Of a stretch of 64,000 nucleotides of DNA, positions 44,565 to 54,902 are shown piece after piece (position 1 is the first letter of the stretch; the number at the start of each line of letters is the position of its first letter). The position numbers and the translations under genes were made by a program. The notes beneath the pieces are model-generated. The model made no database searches. It was not told where the DNA came from and was given only the letters and a program-made list of their open reading frames with translations. Origin of the DNA: Phytopythium helicoides (lineage: Eukaryota > Oomycota > Peronosporomycetes > Pythiales > Pythiaceae); assembly GCA_024867545.1 (NCBI GenBank), contig JANFNE010000025.1:248001-312000 (forward strand), in the 5' to 3' direction.

Positions 44565-46096
44565 ATGCTCCGCTTCGCGCGCTCCGTGTCGCCGTCGGGC
44601 TCGCTCTCGCGCCGCCTGGCGCGCAACTTCTCGGTCGAGGTGCGCCAGACCAACCTGCTCATCAACAACGAGTTCGTGCCGTCGGTCACGGGCCGCACGT
44701 TCGAGACGTTCAACCCCGCGACGGAGGAGAAGATCGCGGACGTGGCTGAGGCTACGACGGGAGACATCGACCTGGCCGTGGCTGCGGCTCGCGAGGCATT
44801 CGACCATGGGTCCGTGGCGCACCATGGACCCCTGCGGCTCGTGGTCACCTCATGTACAAGCTCGCGGACCTCATTGAGCAGAACGCTGAAGAGCTGGCGG
44901 CGCTCGAGGCGCTCGACAACGGCAAGCCGTGCGCGGTCGCCAAGGCCGCTGATGTTCCGCTCGTGACCGGCACCATCCGCTACTACGCCGGCTGGGCCGA
45001 CAAGATCCAGGGAAACACGCTCCCCGTGTCGGGACCCTTCTTCGCCTACACCAAGAAGGAGCCTGTGGGTGTCTGCGGACAGATCATCCCGTGGAACTTC
45101 CCGCTCGCCATGGCGGCCTGGAAGCTCGGCCCTGCTCTTGCGGCGGGCAACACGGTCGTGCTCAAGCCTGCCGAGCAGACGCCGCTGTCGGCGCTGCGTC
45201 TCGGTGAGCTCATTGTCGAGGCTGGCTTCCCCAAGGGTGTTGTCAACATTGTCCCGGGTCTTGGTGCTTCTGCTGGTCGCCACCTCGCTCAGCACCCGGA
45301 CGTCGACAAGGTCGCCTTCACGGGCTCGACTGAGGTTGGCTACCAGATCATGCGCACGTCGCACGTGAGCAACCTCAAGCGCGTGACACTCGAGCTCGGC
45401 GGCAAGTCGCCCAACATCATCCTTGACGACGCCGACATTGACCTCGCCATTGCGCAGTCGCAGCTCGGACTGTTCTTCAACATGGGCCAGTGCTGCATTG
45501 CCGGTTCGCGTGTGTACGTGCAGGAGGGCATCTACGACGAGTTCGTGAGCCGCTCGGGTGAGATTGCGGCGAGTCGTTGCGTCGGCGACCCGTTCAACCC
45601 CAACACGGAGCAGGGTCCCCAGATCGACGAGACCCAGTTCGAGAAGATCCTCGGATACATTGAGGAGGGCAAGAAGGAGGGAGCTCGCCTTGTGACGGGC
45701 GGCAAGCGCGTGGGCAACAAGGGCTGGTACGTCGAGCCGACGATCTTCGCGGACGTGACGGATGATATGACGATCGCTCGCGAGGAGATCTTCGGTCCCG
45801 TGATGACCATCCTCAAGTTCAAGACCATTGACGAGGTCATTGAGCGTGCCAACGACTCGAACTACGGCCTTGGCGCTGGTCTCGTGACCAACAACCTGGA
45901 GGCGCAGATCAAGATCTCGAACGGTCTGCGTACGGGCACGGTGTATGTCAACTGCTACAACAAGTTCGACACGATGACACCGTTCGGTGGTTTCAAGGAC
46001 TCGGGCATTGGCCGTGAGCTGGGCGAGGCCGGCCTGCACGGCTACCTTGAGACCAAGACGGTCATTATCAAGCGCCCGGATGACTCGATGCCGTAA
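44565..46096 (+). CDS. Mitochondrial NAD-dependent aldehyde dehydrogenase (ALDH2 class)
   Basis: Oxidises aldehydes to acids using NAD. The ATG at 44565 gives [20 protein letters not shown], an Arg/Ser-rich mitochondrial targeting peptide, followed by the ALDH fold. NAD-binding IIPWNFPL and FTGSTEVG, the general-base Glu in LELGGKSPN, the catalytic Cys in [13 protein letters not shown], and the EEIFGPV and GPFGGF-type ([14 protein letters not shown]) motifs are all present. About 510 residues is typical. Two frame breaks close together (near 44812 and 44850) interrupt the conserved PWRTMD...[12 protein letters not shown] stretch; the rest is uninterrupted. It is the parent of the antisense fragment at 12185. 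Confidence 0.92.
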
Positions 46097-47036
46097 GCGG
46101 TTATCTTGTTGATCGAGTGCGTTGACTAATGAGTAGTGTCGGGAAGCACTCCTCGACGCAGGTTGAGGTGAGGAACGGTTGAGTATCTAAGGAGACAGAC
46201 TTGCCTCTCGAACGTGAATGACAAAGCTACCGTGATAATCTGTACGAACAGCGTGCTTTCATTGATGCCGTTGAAACTCTGATAGCACCATGGCATGCAC
46301 GTTATCCCTCGCCTCCACCCAACTGCTTGCAGATAGGCAACGGTATGGCTACGGTGAATCCTCTTTCAACGCTGGCATTTTTGTGTGCAGTGATGAGCGG
46401 GCAACAGTAACTGTACTGTGAACCATCAGCAGAATTGATCTTTTGAGCTCTATTCCTAATACTAGCTTGCTCTTTCCACGTCGACAAGATTCCCAAAGCA
46501 GCGATGACAGTGCCCCGCGAGTATTTCGTTGAAATCGTTGAAGTGAAGTGAGCGTCACGACGATTGTTCGTACATGGCTTGGTGAGTTCAATTCAGAAAA
46601 TCTCACTTTCACAACTCATCCAACTTCTTGAGTGCAGTCGTCTAATGCACCGTCAATACAGGCAAACTGCACAGCAGCAAATCATGTCCGTTTCCAACGG
46701 AAATGATAATTCGTCCTGGTCACAACGGTGATGCCTCGCATAGCTAACCGCCGTCGGCTATTGATGTGATACAGATCAATAGCATTGCAAACCGCAACAC
46801 CAAACGCAAATTTCAGCACCCAGATTCACCTCGCGACCGTGAAGCGGTGAGTTGAAGTAACTCTGTCCGTTGGCTGTTTGACAGCATCCATTTCCCTGTC
46901 GCCCAAGCTCTCTATGCGCTCAGTTCTGCTCTCCGACGGCAAGCCATTTTTCATTCCATCGTCAAGAACGCAGTCCTACAACACCAACTGGGTCAACCTG
47001 TTTGCCAGCCAAGTGAAGCACTCCATCAGGGCGGCC
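46097..47036. other. Intergenic region, no gene seen
   Basis: About 940 bp between the ALDH stop and the PAN-domain gene. AT content is higher than in coding parts, and only short unsupported frames are present. The last ~200 bp probably hold the promoter and 5' leader of the secreted protein. Confidence 0.5.
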
Positions 47037-48041
47037 ATGACGCTTCGCCTTTTGGCGATCACCATTCTCCTCCCAACGACTCTCGTGGTAGGCTCGCAAC
47101 ACCTCCGCGAACTCATTTCGGGTGCTGAAACCTCGAGTCACGCCAGCCGCAAGCTTTTTACCTGCGATATCAGCAAGGCGTGGACTACCTCGGCAACGAC
47201 CTCATGAACGTGCCCAACCAGCCAGCCTCGGCTTGTTGCAATCGGTGCTTTGCGACCGTCGGATGCTTTGCCTGGTCGTGGAGCGACTGGAACGGTGGCA
47301 CGTGCTGGCTCAAATCCAGGAAGGGCTTGACTGCGCTCAACCCAAACGTGCAGTCAGCTGAGATCATCTCAAGAACGGTACCGACCTGCCCCATCCTGAT
47401 AAATGTCGACTACATCGGCTATGACATTGCCAACGTACTGGCGAGGCCCGCCGGTGCCTGCTGCGATATATGCAAGCGCTGGCCGGGTTGCAACGCCTTC
47501 TCGTGGACTTCCTTGAACGGTGGCACATGCTGGCTCAAGTCCAAGAAGGGTCCAATGGTGGCCTACCCGAACGTGCAGTCGGGTGACGTAGCTGGCCCTC
47601 CGGAGTGTGTTCTCGAGCACGGCGTCGACTACTACGACCACGATATCGCCCATTTCTCTGGATACGCAAATCCAGGGGTATGTTGCGGCGTCTGCCTCAA
47701 CTGGGGCGGATGCCATGCCTTCTCGTGGACGGCGCTCAATGGCGGCACGTGCTGGCTCAAATCCCGCAAAGACATCACCAAGCCAGACCCGAACGTCGTC
47801 TCCTGTGTTCTTGCCAACCCCGTGCTGTCGTGTGTGCAGCAGAACGACTGTCGACTACGTGGACAACGACATTGCTAGCGTGCGCAACGGAGACGCCGAC
47901 CAGTGCTGCCAAATCTGCCGCAGCTACTCGGGCTGCAACGCGTTCTCGTGGTCGGACTTTAACGGCGGCACTTGCTGGCTCAAGTCGGCCAAGACCGTCG
48001 TCGTCGCCAAGGCGGGCGTCATCTCGGGCGTCGTCATCTAA
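47037..48041 (+). CDS. Secreted protein with four PAN/Apple-like Cys-rich repeats
   Basis: The ATG at 47037 gives MTLRLLAITILLPTTLVVGS, a good signal peptide. Four repeats of ~75 residues follow, each with VDYxxxDIxxV, CCxxC, GCxAFSW, and NGGTCWLKS motifs, the pattern of PAN/Apple domains that bind carbohydrate or protein. Oomycete secreted PAN proteins (CBEL-type) attach to cellulose, so a cell-wall or adhesion role is plausible. This protein lacks a recognisable fungal-type CBM1 module in the visible sequence. Two single-base frame breaks (near 47175 and 47855) separate the signal peptide from repeat 1 and repeat 3 from repeat 4; Cys spacing fits if both are bridged. Ends ISGVVI. Confidence 0.82.
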
Positions 48042-48165
48042 TGCAACGCGTGGGTCAGAGTCAGTGGACCAACAGGATGAGTAGGAGGAGCAATGATAGT
48101 GGCTTTGACCAGATTGATGTAGCGTCAATGAGATGTGTGCTGGTTGACAAGCAAAGCAAGTGAGC

Positions 48166-48202
48166 CCGGTAGTACTGGTATACCGGTTGTGAGAGTGTAG
48201 CC
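48166..48202 (+). promoter_or_regulatory. GGTATACCGGTT motif upstream of ANK-E
   Basis: GGTATACCGGTTGTGAGAGT then GTAGCC lies 52 bp before the ANK-E start. CCGGTA ahead of it allows a small hairpin. Nearly the same block occurs upstream of ANK-G (57021..57049 on the minus strand), including the trailing TGTAGCC. Confidence 0.55.
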
Positions 48203-48253
48203 TTGACGTCTTGATGAGACTTTCATTGCGTCAAGGACTTCGTTCGCGTCGAG

Positions 48254-50231
48254 ATGGCAGTGGAGCTCGCGTGCTTGAGTAGCGTCGCAGTGGTGAGTCG
48301 AGCAGTTCGTGCATTGAGAAATGTCGAGATGCGTGTCAGCGAGTTCTTGGATCCAAGCGTGCTGTGGACGATGCCAAGAGCGTGCGAGAAGAGTCCTGGT
48401 GGCGTGGTGAGACTGCTGGGAAGAATTGCAGCACGAGAAGATCCGGATATGGACCCGTTGCTGAAGCGCTGGACGTTTACGATGTGCCTTGACAAGGCTG
48501 TTTGGTGCGGTGACTTGGGAGTCGTGAAGTGGCTTGTGGAGGAGTATTTGCCTGAAGGAAGGATTAGGAAGCCTGTGCTGACAGCAGTGGAGAAGAGTCA
48601 ACTCGAGATTCTTCGGTGGCTGCATGCAAACCACAAAGACCGCGTGGTGTGGGATATATCAAGAGCTCGGATGGTTAATCCGGTGAACTTGGATACGCTC
48701 AAGTGGGTGCACGAAAACGTTGTACCGGTCAACACCATCATGAAGAAGCGCCTGATGAATGTTGGAGTCCGCTGTCGGTTCGTGGATAGAGTTGAATGGC
48801 TGCACTCCCTCAATCTGCCGTTTGTACAGCCTGACCTCAATTTAGCGGTGCGCACTGGCAGCATCGCGATGGTAGAATGGATTCGTGACCACACAGATGC
48901 TCAATTCACAGAAGGGTTACTGGAGACAGCAGTGTGTGCCGAGCAAATTGGCATGGCTCGGTGGCTCTACCGAAATTACGGATTCTCTTCAGTATCTGCT
49001 GGCGCAGTAGTCACCGGGATCAAAATTCGCGCCTTCCAAGCTATAGATGATGACTATCACATCGCCAAGGAGTTTATCATGTGGCTGCTGGAACACTTAA
49101 CTATCGCCAATAAAGAAGAACTAGCTCGAGCGATCGATGTGATCATCGATTATGGTGACCTCAAAGTCGTGGAGAAGATCCACGAAGTTTCAGGGAATGG
49201 ATTGTGCACTTCAGCTGCTATGGATTCGTCTGCGAGGAATGGCCGACTCGAACTGGCTAAATGGCTTCACAAAAACCGAAGCGAAGGATGCACTCCTGCC
49301 GCGATGGATGGTGCTGCAGCAAATGGACACCTTGAAGTCGTCAAGCTTTTGCACGAGCATCGGAATGAGGGATGCACAACAGCAGCAATGGACGGCGCCG
49401 CTGAAAATGGTCATCACGCAATTGTCAAATGGCTGCACAAAAATCGAAACGAAGGTTGTACAACTCATGCGATAGACCTCGCTGCTGCAAATGGGCATCT
49501 CGCGATCGTCGAGTTTCTCCATGAGAATCGGACGGAAGGATGTACCACGAAAGCCATGGATTGGGCTGCAGGTAACGGACATCTCAAAGTGGTAAAATGG
49601 CTGCACGAGAATCGAAGTGAAGGGTGTACTTTTGAAGCAATGAACAAAGCTGCTGCCAATGGTCATCTCGAGACAGTGAAGTTGTTGTACGATAATCGAA
49701 GTGAAGGATGCAGGGATAGTGCCTTACACTACGCGACAAAGAATCGTCAGCATGAAGTCGCTCGGTGGCTGTATCGACGCAAGATAAACGACGAGTCATG
49801 GCTGAAGGATTCAAATGATGGCAAGTTCAAGTATCTGATCCAAGAGCTGAACTGGGATGCCAAGATCGCGACCGTATCGGGAGCACAAAGCGTGATGTGC
49901 GAGGCGATCACCGCGGTACACAAAAGAGGAAGTCTCTTGGCTATTGCTGTATCTCCCAGACTACCAATTCAGCTCAAGACTCATGGTTACTGCAATATAT
50001 ACGAACAGGCTCGATATTGTGATCCTATTGGAGAAGGACGGGCGGTTTCCGTGTGATTTCAGCTGTGTTGAGGCGGCATGTGCCTGTGAATATGTGGAAA
50101 TTCTCCAGTTGTTCGTGCGCGATATCTCCAATTCTATCGCGGGCTCGCGTGAGTTCGTCGAAGAGAAAGCATCACACAACCAATTCATGCAAGATGCGCT
50201 CATCGAGCTCCAGTACCTGCGCGAGCAATAG
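48254..50231 (+). CDS. ANK-E: ankyrin-like 28-residue-repeat protein with one late frame break
   Basis: Intronless frame starting MAVELACLSSVAVVSRAVRA, with a variant N-terminal region (FLDPSVLWTMPRACEKSPGG, RIAAREDPDMDPLLKRWTF), divergent repeats, then about six 28-residue repeats (NGHLEVVKLLHEHRNEGC, NGHHAIVKWLHKNRNEGC) closest to ANK-C. Near 49945 the frame shifts by one base: the conserved LPDYQFSS and DGRFPCDFSCVE C-terminal region continues in the next frame to the stop at 50231, while the original frame ends at 50056 with unrelated residues. It is therefore a nearly intact gene with an assembly indel, or a very recent pseudogene. Confidence 0.8.
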
Positions 50232-50344
50232 TCTCGCATCCATTGCAAAGTGATCATCTCGTCTCATCTCGAGGTTTCTGAGCGCACGTCATCGATGCAG
50301 GTCGTAGAGCCTGCAAGTTTGTCGGCTAGAGAGGTCGTCCTGGA

Positions 50345-51232
50345 CGAGTTCATATTGATCACCAGCATCGGCCTTGAATTTCTCGGATGGGCACTAGACC
50401 ACTAGACATTCTCGAACAAAGAAGAACTAGCACATGGTATTGATCAGCTTTCCACTCTCGGACTTTTGGACCAAGTAAAGAAGATCCACAGTATCTCTGG
50501 CTGTGGTTTGTGTACTACCGTTGCCATGGATTATGCTGTCGCAAATGGCTCATCACGTGGCTTCACAAAAACGGAAGTGACGAATGCACACATGCCGCGA
50601 TAGATGGTGCTGCAGCAAACGGACAATTCGACGTGGTGGTCTGTAAATGGCCCTTTGGACACAGTGATGCGGCTATATGAGGATCAGAGTGGAGGATGTA
50701 TAGATTCTGCGATGCAGTATGCGACACAGAATCGTCAGTATGAAGTCATGCGATGGTTGTATCGCCGCAAGGTAAAACGATCAGACGCTAGTGAACGATT
50801 CAAAGGGTATCGAGTTTAACTATCAAATCCAAGAGCTATAGTTGCATGAGGAAGTGGCGTTTGTTTCTCGTGCGGAGTGTGCAATTTGTTGCGCAATTGG
50901 CAGTCCTACGAGAAGTAGTGGATTGACGACTGCCGACTACACGAAAGATGAAGGCTCCTAACTGTTGCAACAATTCAGCTCAGCACCAATTTTCTCTGTG
51001 ATTGAATCGCACAAGCTTGACATGTCGATTGCTGCTTGCAAAAGATAAATGGCTTCGGCGCGCCTTTTGTTGTGAGCAAGTGGAGGCATCTCGACGGCTT
51101 GTGCTCGATTTCTCAGACTCTTCCCCCAGACACCTGAAAGTATCAAGAAGAAAGTTACCATCGATCCATTTATTCAATTTATTCAAGACGCGCTGAGCGA
51201 GCTCGAGCAATTTGAAGTCTTTAACTCAAATG
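50345..51232 (+). pseudogene. ANK-F: truncated, decayed ankyrin relic
   Basis: Downstream of ANK-E and in the same orientation. Fragments in changing frames match the family from the segment before the 28-residue repeats (NKEELAH, KKIHSISGCGLCTTVAMD), through one or two repeats (YEDQSGGCIDSAMQYATQNR), to the extreme C terminus (FIQDALSELEQF). The N-terminal half and most repeats are missing, and stops occur in every frame. Probably left over from a tandem duplication of ANK-E. Confidence 0.75.
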
Positions 51233-53497
51233 GGTTGAAGATCGCTTCAACATGTACCACTCGAGCGGTACATTTGCCGTGTCGTACTTGATCGAGTGCA
51301 TTTAGTACGTCATCTATTGAAGGGATGTTGTTGTTGAAGTGGCTGATTGCTGAATGTGCGTGCGGTCCTCGGCTCGTCAGCCGCGAACGCTAGCGTTGCC
51401 GTGCGTACTGCAGCCAGTCTGTCTGGCCAACTCCTGACTCCTGAAGAGCTACACTCGACTAGCCAAACGTCAACTTTCGTGCAGAGGTTCAAGTCGCCGC
51501 CGCGTCCCATTGTTTTCGCACCGCAAAGCGCTGTAGGTCGTCATCGTGGCATGTGCTTATGCACCTGAGAAGAATCCTGAAGGAGAGCGTTGACAAGCTC
51601 AAGTTGCTGTCAAACAAACCTTCCGCCCATGCATTCTGGTCAACTCAAGCTACCATCCCGCCGAAGCACCATTGCTCGGAGCGCAAGAAATTGCAGGAAC
51701 CAAGCACTACAGATCAGCGCACAGAAACCACGGCAAAGCAGCCAGCTTTGCGAGCAGCATGGCGATGGCCTCCTGGTGCTGCCACCTCCATGCATGTACT
51801 GTACTGTATGTCTTGGGAGGCTTGCGGAGCCGATGTATAGGCTCGTGTGGCTACAGTACACTCTGGATCCCGCGTGTTCTGTGACTGGAGACCCCATCAC
51901 CGCAAGGAAACACGTGTTGGGCCCCACGGAGCGACAGGACGCCCCCAAATGTGCAGAAACGAGTCATGAACTTTGTCAGCTGCCAAACAAAGCCGGGCCA
52001 ACACGGCGAAATTCAGGCGATGACGCCGAGCGCTATCCGGTCGGTATACGGCAAGTACACGCTTTTGCTTTGGATTTGGGGCATGCCAGCTCTTCAAAGC
52101 CACAGCTCTCCGCTGCGCGATAAATACATAATCGTACTCTCGGGGACTCGTATCGAGGTCGTCGAGGCCATGGTCGGGCTCATGTCTCGTTTTGCTAGCC
52201 CGTAACATCGCATCGCATCGCATCGCAGCACATCGCATCGTATCGCGACGCAGTGCAGAGCACATGCAATCGCACATCCGTACAACGCTGCAGTGAAGGG
52301 CACTGTGGGCACGCTTTCGTCGCGTTCATGCTGCGCTCACGACGTAAAGACTGCCGTAATCGCACTTTTTATCAGGTCGTGCAGCACTCAGCAGCCGCGG
52401 CAGCCATTAAATTCGGCGTGGATCCCATTAAGCTCGGACTTGCCCAAATTATGCAAATACGGACTGTCAGAAAAGCCACAATGAAGCTCCATACGGGAAG
52501 CGAGGGTTGTGTCACATTGGAAATACAAATAGGCAGTAAAAAATATGCGGATATACTGTATAGCTCTCGACACGCATTCACCGGGATCTGAATGCTCGCG
52601 GTGATGCTGAGCTGTCGAGCAATCGGTTCCTACGGTACAAGCAGGCAATTGACTTCGGTTCGAGGCAAGGGGCAAGGAGGAGGGAGGGCTACGGACCAGT
52701 CGATGGCCAACACGCGCGCGGCGTCGTCGGATTCAGGCCGTACAAGCCAGGAATGAAGAAAGAGCTGGGCATTTCATCCTCTCGGTCGGCTCTTCACGGC
52801 AGGGGTTGCACCGGATGGGTACTGTGTTCAATGTTTTGGGCGTGTCAGGTGGTGGGTTTAGGGAGTGCCGCGTTCCGAATGTCACGGCAAACCATGGCAG
52901 CCACGTTTGCCAGCAGCTTGCATCGCATGTTTTGTCAAGTCCCGCATGATACGGATACTTTCCGCCGCCGGCCGGCAAATGGTGGCATGGCAAGCATGGC
53001 AAGCCTGCTCAAGCGTTGGGCCTCGCCGAAAAGCTCCGCCGTGAAGGTGGTCACGTGTTCCTTGATGCTTGTCCATCCTCTCGAGGCCATCCATCCTGTG
53101 TCAGTTTGCTGCACTTGCATTGAGTATGCGGCAATTGACGTGTTGGCGCGGTCCACCTCCTTGAAAGTCTCTTCTGTACCGTATATTCTGGATATATCTC
53201 CTGGAACTTTCATACTAAAAACAATACAAACGTTTTTCTCGCATTCAGCTGCATTGTCCCTGCTCGACGCGCACCATCCCACTATACAAAACCCAAGATA
53301 TTCAGAAATTCCAGGTCTCCTGGAACTGGATCGAGAGGGAGCCTTAAAGCCTGTCATTCATCCAGCTGTACAGTACGGTACGCGCAGACACGCCACGCCG
53401 CCGCCTTCCCGACCGGCTCACCATTCCTCGATTTGCCGCCGACCCCGCAGTCCTCTTCCCGCTCTTCTCCATCTCCAGCCTTCTCCAGCTCTTGGCC
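51233..53497. other. 2.3-kb region without a recognisable gene
   Basis: No frame with a known domain. A long plus-strand frame at 52753..53619 has biased composition, runs into the next gene's start in another frame, and is not accepted. A short ATCGC/GCATC microsatellite lies at 52203..52246. The final ~200 bp are C-rich and likely hold the promoter and 5' leader of the next gene. Confidence 0.5.
52203..52246. repeat. CATCG-type microsatellite
   Basis: About 44 bp of imperfect CATCG pentamers (CATCGCATCGCATCGCATCG and variants). Confidence 0.75.
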
Positions 53498-54328
53498 ATG
53501 TTCTCCGCTGCGTCTCCCCGCACCTCGCACTACTCGCAGACGGCCACGCCGGCCGAGGGCGTCGCCCAATTGAGCTCCATCCAGCCGCAAGTCATGCAGA
53601 CGTGGGAAAAAGTGTTTGAAGTCGCGCGAATCCTCTCGTACTTCCTCGGATCGGCGCTCTTCCTCGTTGGCTCGGTGTTCTACTACCCCAAGTACTCGAT
53701 CATGTGGGACAGCAAGGGCGGCGTGTTCGGCAGCTGGGACTACGTCATCGGCTGCGTCTGCTTCTTCTCGGGCGCCAACCTCGACTTTATCAACATGGTG
53801 CGCTTCAGCGATGGCGGCGTCCTGCGCCGCACGCTGCGTGCCTACACGGCGCTCTGCAACTACATTGCCGCCTCTATTTTCATTCTTGGCGCGCTCTACT
53901 TCCTGCCCACGTGGTACCCCAAGTCGCCCGAGCTCGGCTGCTGGTCGTTTATCATCGGCAGTATCCTCTTCTGCATCGGCGCGCTCGCCGAGATCGGCTT
54001 CATCTGCATGACGCACGAGGACCCGCGCATCACGGGCGTCCGCGTCAAGAACATCTTCTGCTGGGGCACCGTGACTGCTCTTGGCACGTTCATCGGCGCG
54101 CTGCTCTTCACAATCGGCAGCTACTACTACCTGCCCAAGTACATTGCCATCGCCGACGCGACGCAGGCCGAGGACAACATGTACTACGCCATCAACTACT
54201 ACACGGTCGGCAGTGTGTTCTTCGTTATCAGCGCGCTTGGTCTCGTGCCGGACGCCATCGTCGCGTTCCGTGCCGAACAACGAGCGTTCTATCAAGATGT
54301 GCGCTGCGGACAGCAAGGTCTAAGTTAG
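53498..54328 (+). CDS. Multi-pass membrane protein, YrhK-domain-like
   Basis: Frame of 276 codons from the ATG at 53498 (MFSAASPRTSHYSQTATPAE), uninterrupted. After a ~45-residue soluble N terminus, about six hydrophobic segments form three pairs, each with the form SxLFLxGSxxYYPKY ... SWDYVIGCVCFF (also GALYFLPTWY ... CWSFIIGSILF, and GSYYYLPKY ... YYTVGSVFFVI). The pairs look like three internal repeats. The pattern resembles YrhK-type two-helix domains found in bacteria and oomycetes. Localisation and function are unknown. No signal peptide is obvious. Confidence 0.75.
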   Translation: MFSAASPRTSHYSQTATPAEGVAQLSSIQPQVMQTWEKVFEVARILSYFLGSALFLVGSVFYYPKYSIMWDSKGGVFGSWDYVIGCVCFFSGANLDFINMVRFSDGGVLRRTLRAYTALCNYIAASIFILGALYFLPTWYPKSPELGCWSFIIGSILFCIGALAEIGFICMTHEDPRITGVRVKNIFCWGTVTALGTFIGALLFTIGSYYYLPKYIAIADATQAEDNMYYAINYYTVGSVFFVISALGLVPDAIVAFRAEQRAFYQDVRCGQQGLS

Positions 54329-54902
54329 TTTTGTCGCCTATTTGTCTGTCGTGCATGCCCCGAAGTGCAGGGGCTGTAGTAGTAGTTTGGAAGTGCCAGG
54401 TCCGCCAGATAGACAGTAATATGAACCTCGCGGCCCCAGCCTTACTGCAAGCTCTATGTGTTCCTTCGCCGCTGCCTCACCATGATCATGAATCCACCCG
54501 GGCGGTGCCAAACCGTTTCGTGCTGGTGATGGGATGACTCATCTCATTTAGAACCTCGAAACTGCCGTTGCGTGTCAATCCACGTGACCTTGACGGTTTC
54601 TCCCTTGTCCCAGGTGACTGACGTGGTGCACACCAATGGTTCAGCTAGCAAAAAAATCATCAAAAAAAAGATTGTGGCACGTGCATTGCCGGTATCAAGG
54701 AGACTAAAACGCGTTCAATGTGCAAGCACAGCAGGTCAGCATACCCAACCACCAGCGTAGTCTATTCACGCAAACGATGGTACTACAAGCGCCATATTAA
54801 AATCAGCAAGAAGTACACTCTTCGTGCTTCATCCAACAGCAATAACAGGTTAGAGTGCGATCGAAAGCGAGCTTTGGAATGACATATAGTACTATTGCGC
54901 AC
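54329..54902. other. Intergenic region, no gene seen
   Basis: About 570 bp between the membrane-protein gene and the 3' end of ANK-G. Only short frames without support are present. Confidence 0.5.

Noticed and set aside
44435..46039. Minus-strand open frame of 534 codons
   Set aside because: Antisense of the ALDH gene, whose catalytic motifs are all on the plus strand.
52753..53619. Plus-strand open frame of 288 codons before the membrane-protein gene
   Set aside because: No domain, odd composition, and it overlaps the start of the supported gene in another frame.
53354..54316. Minus-strand open frame of 320 codons
   Set aside because: Antisense of the membrane-protein gene; its composition is Arg/Ala/Glu/Val low-complexity from GC-rich third positions.
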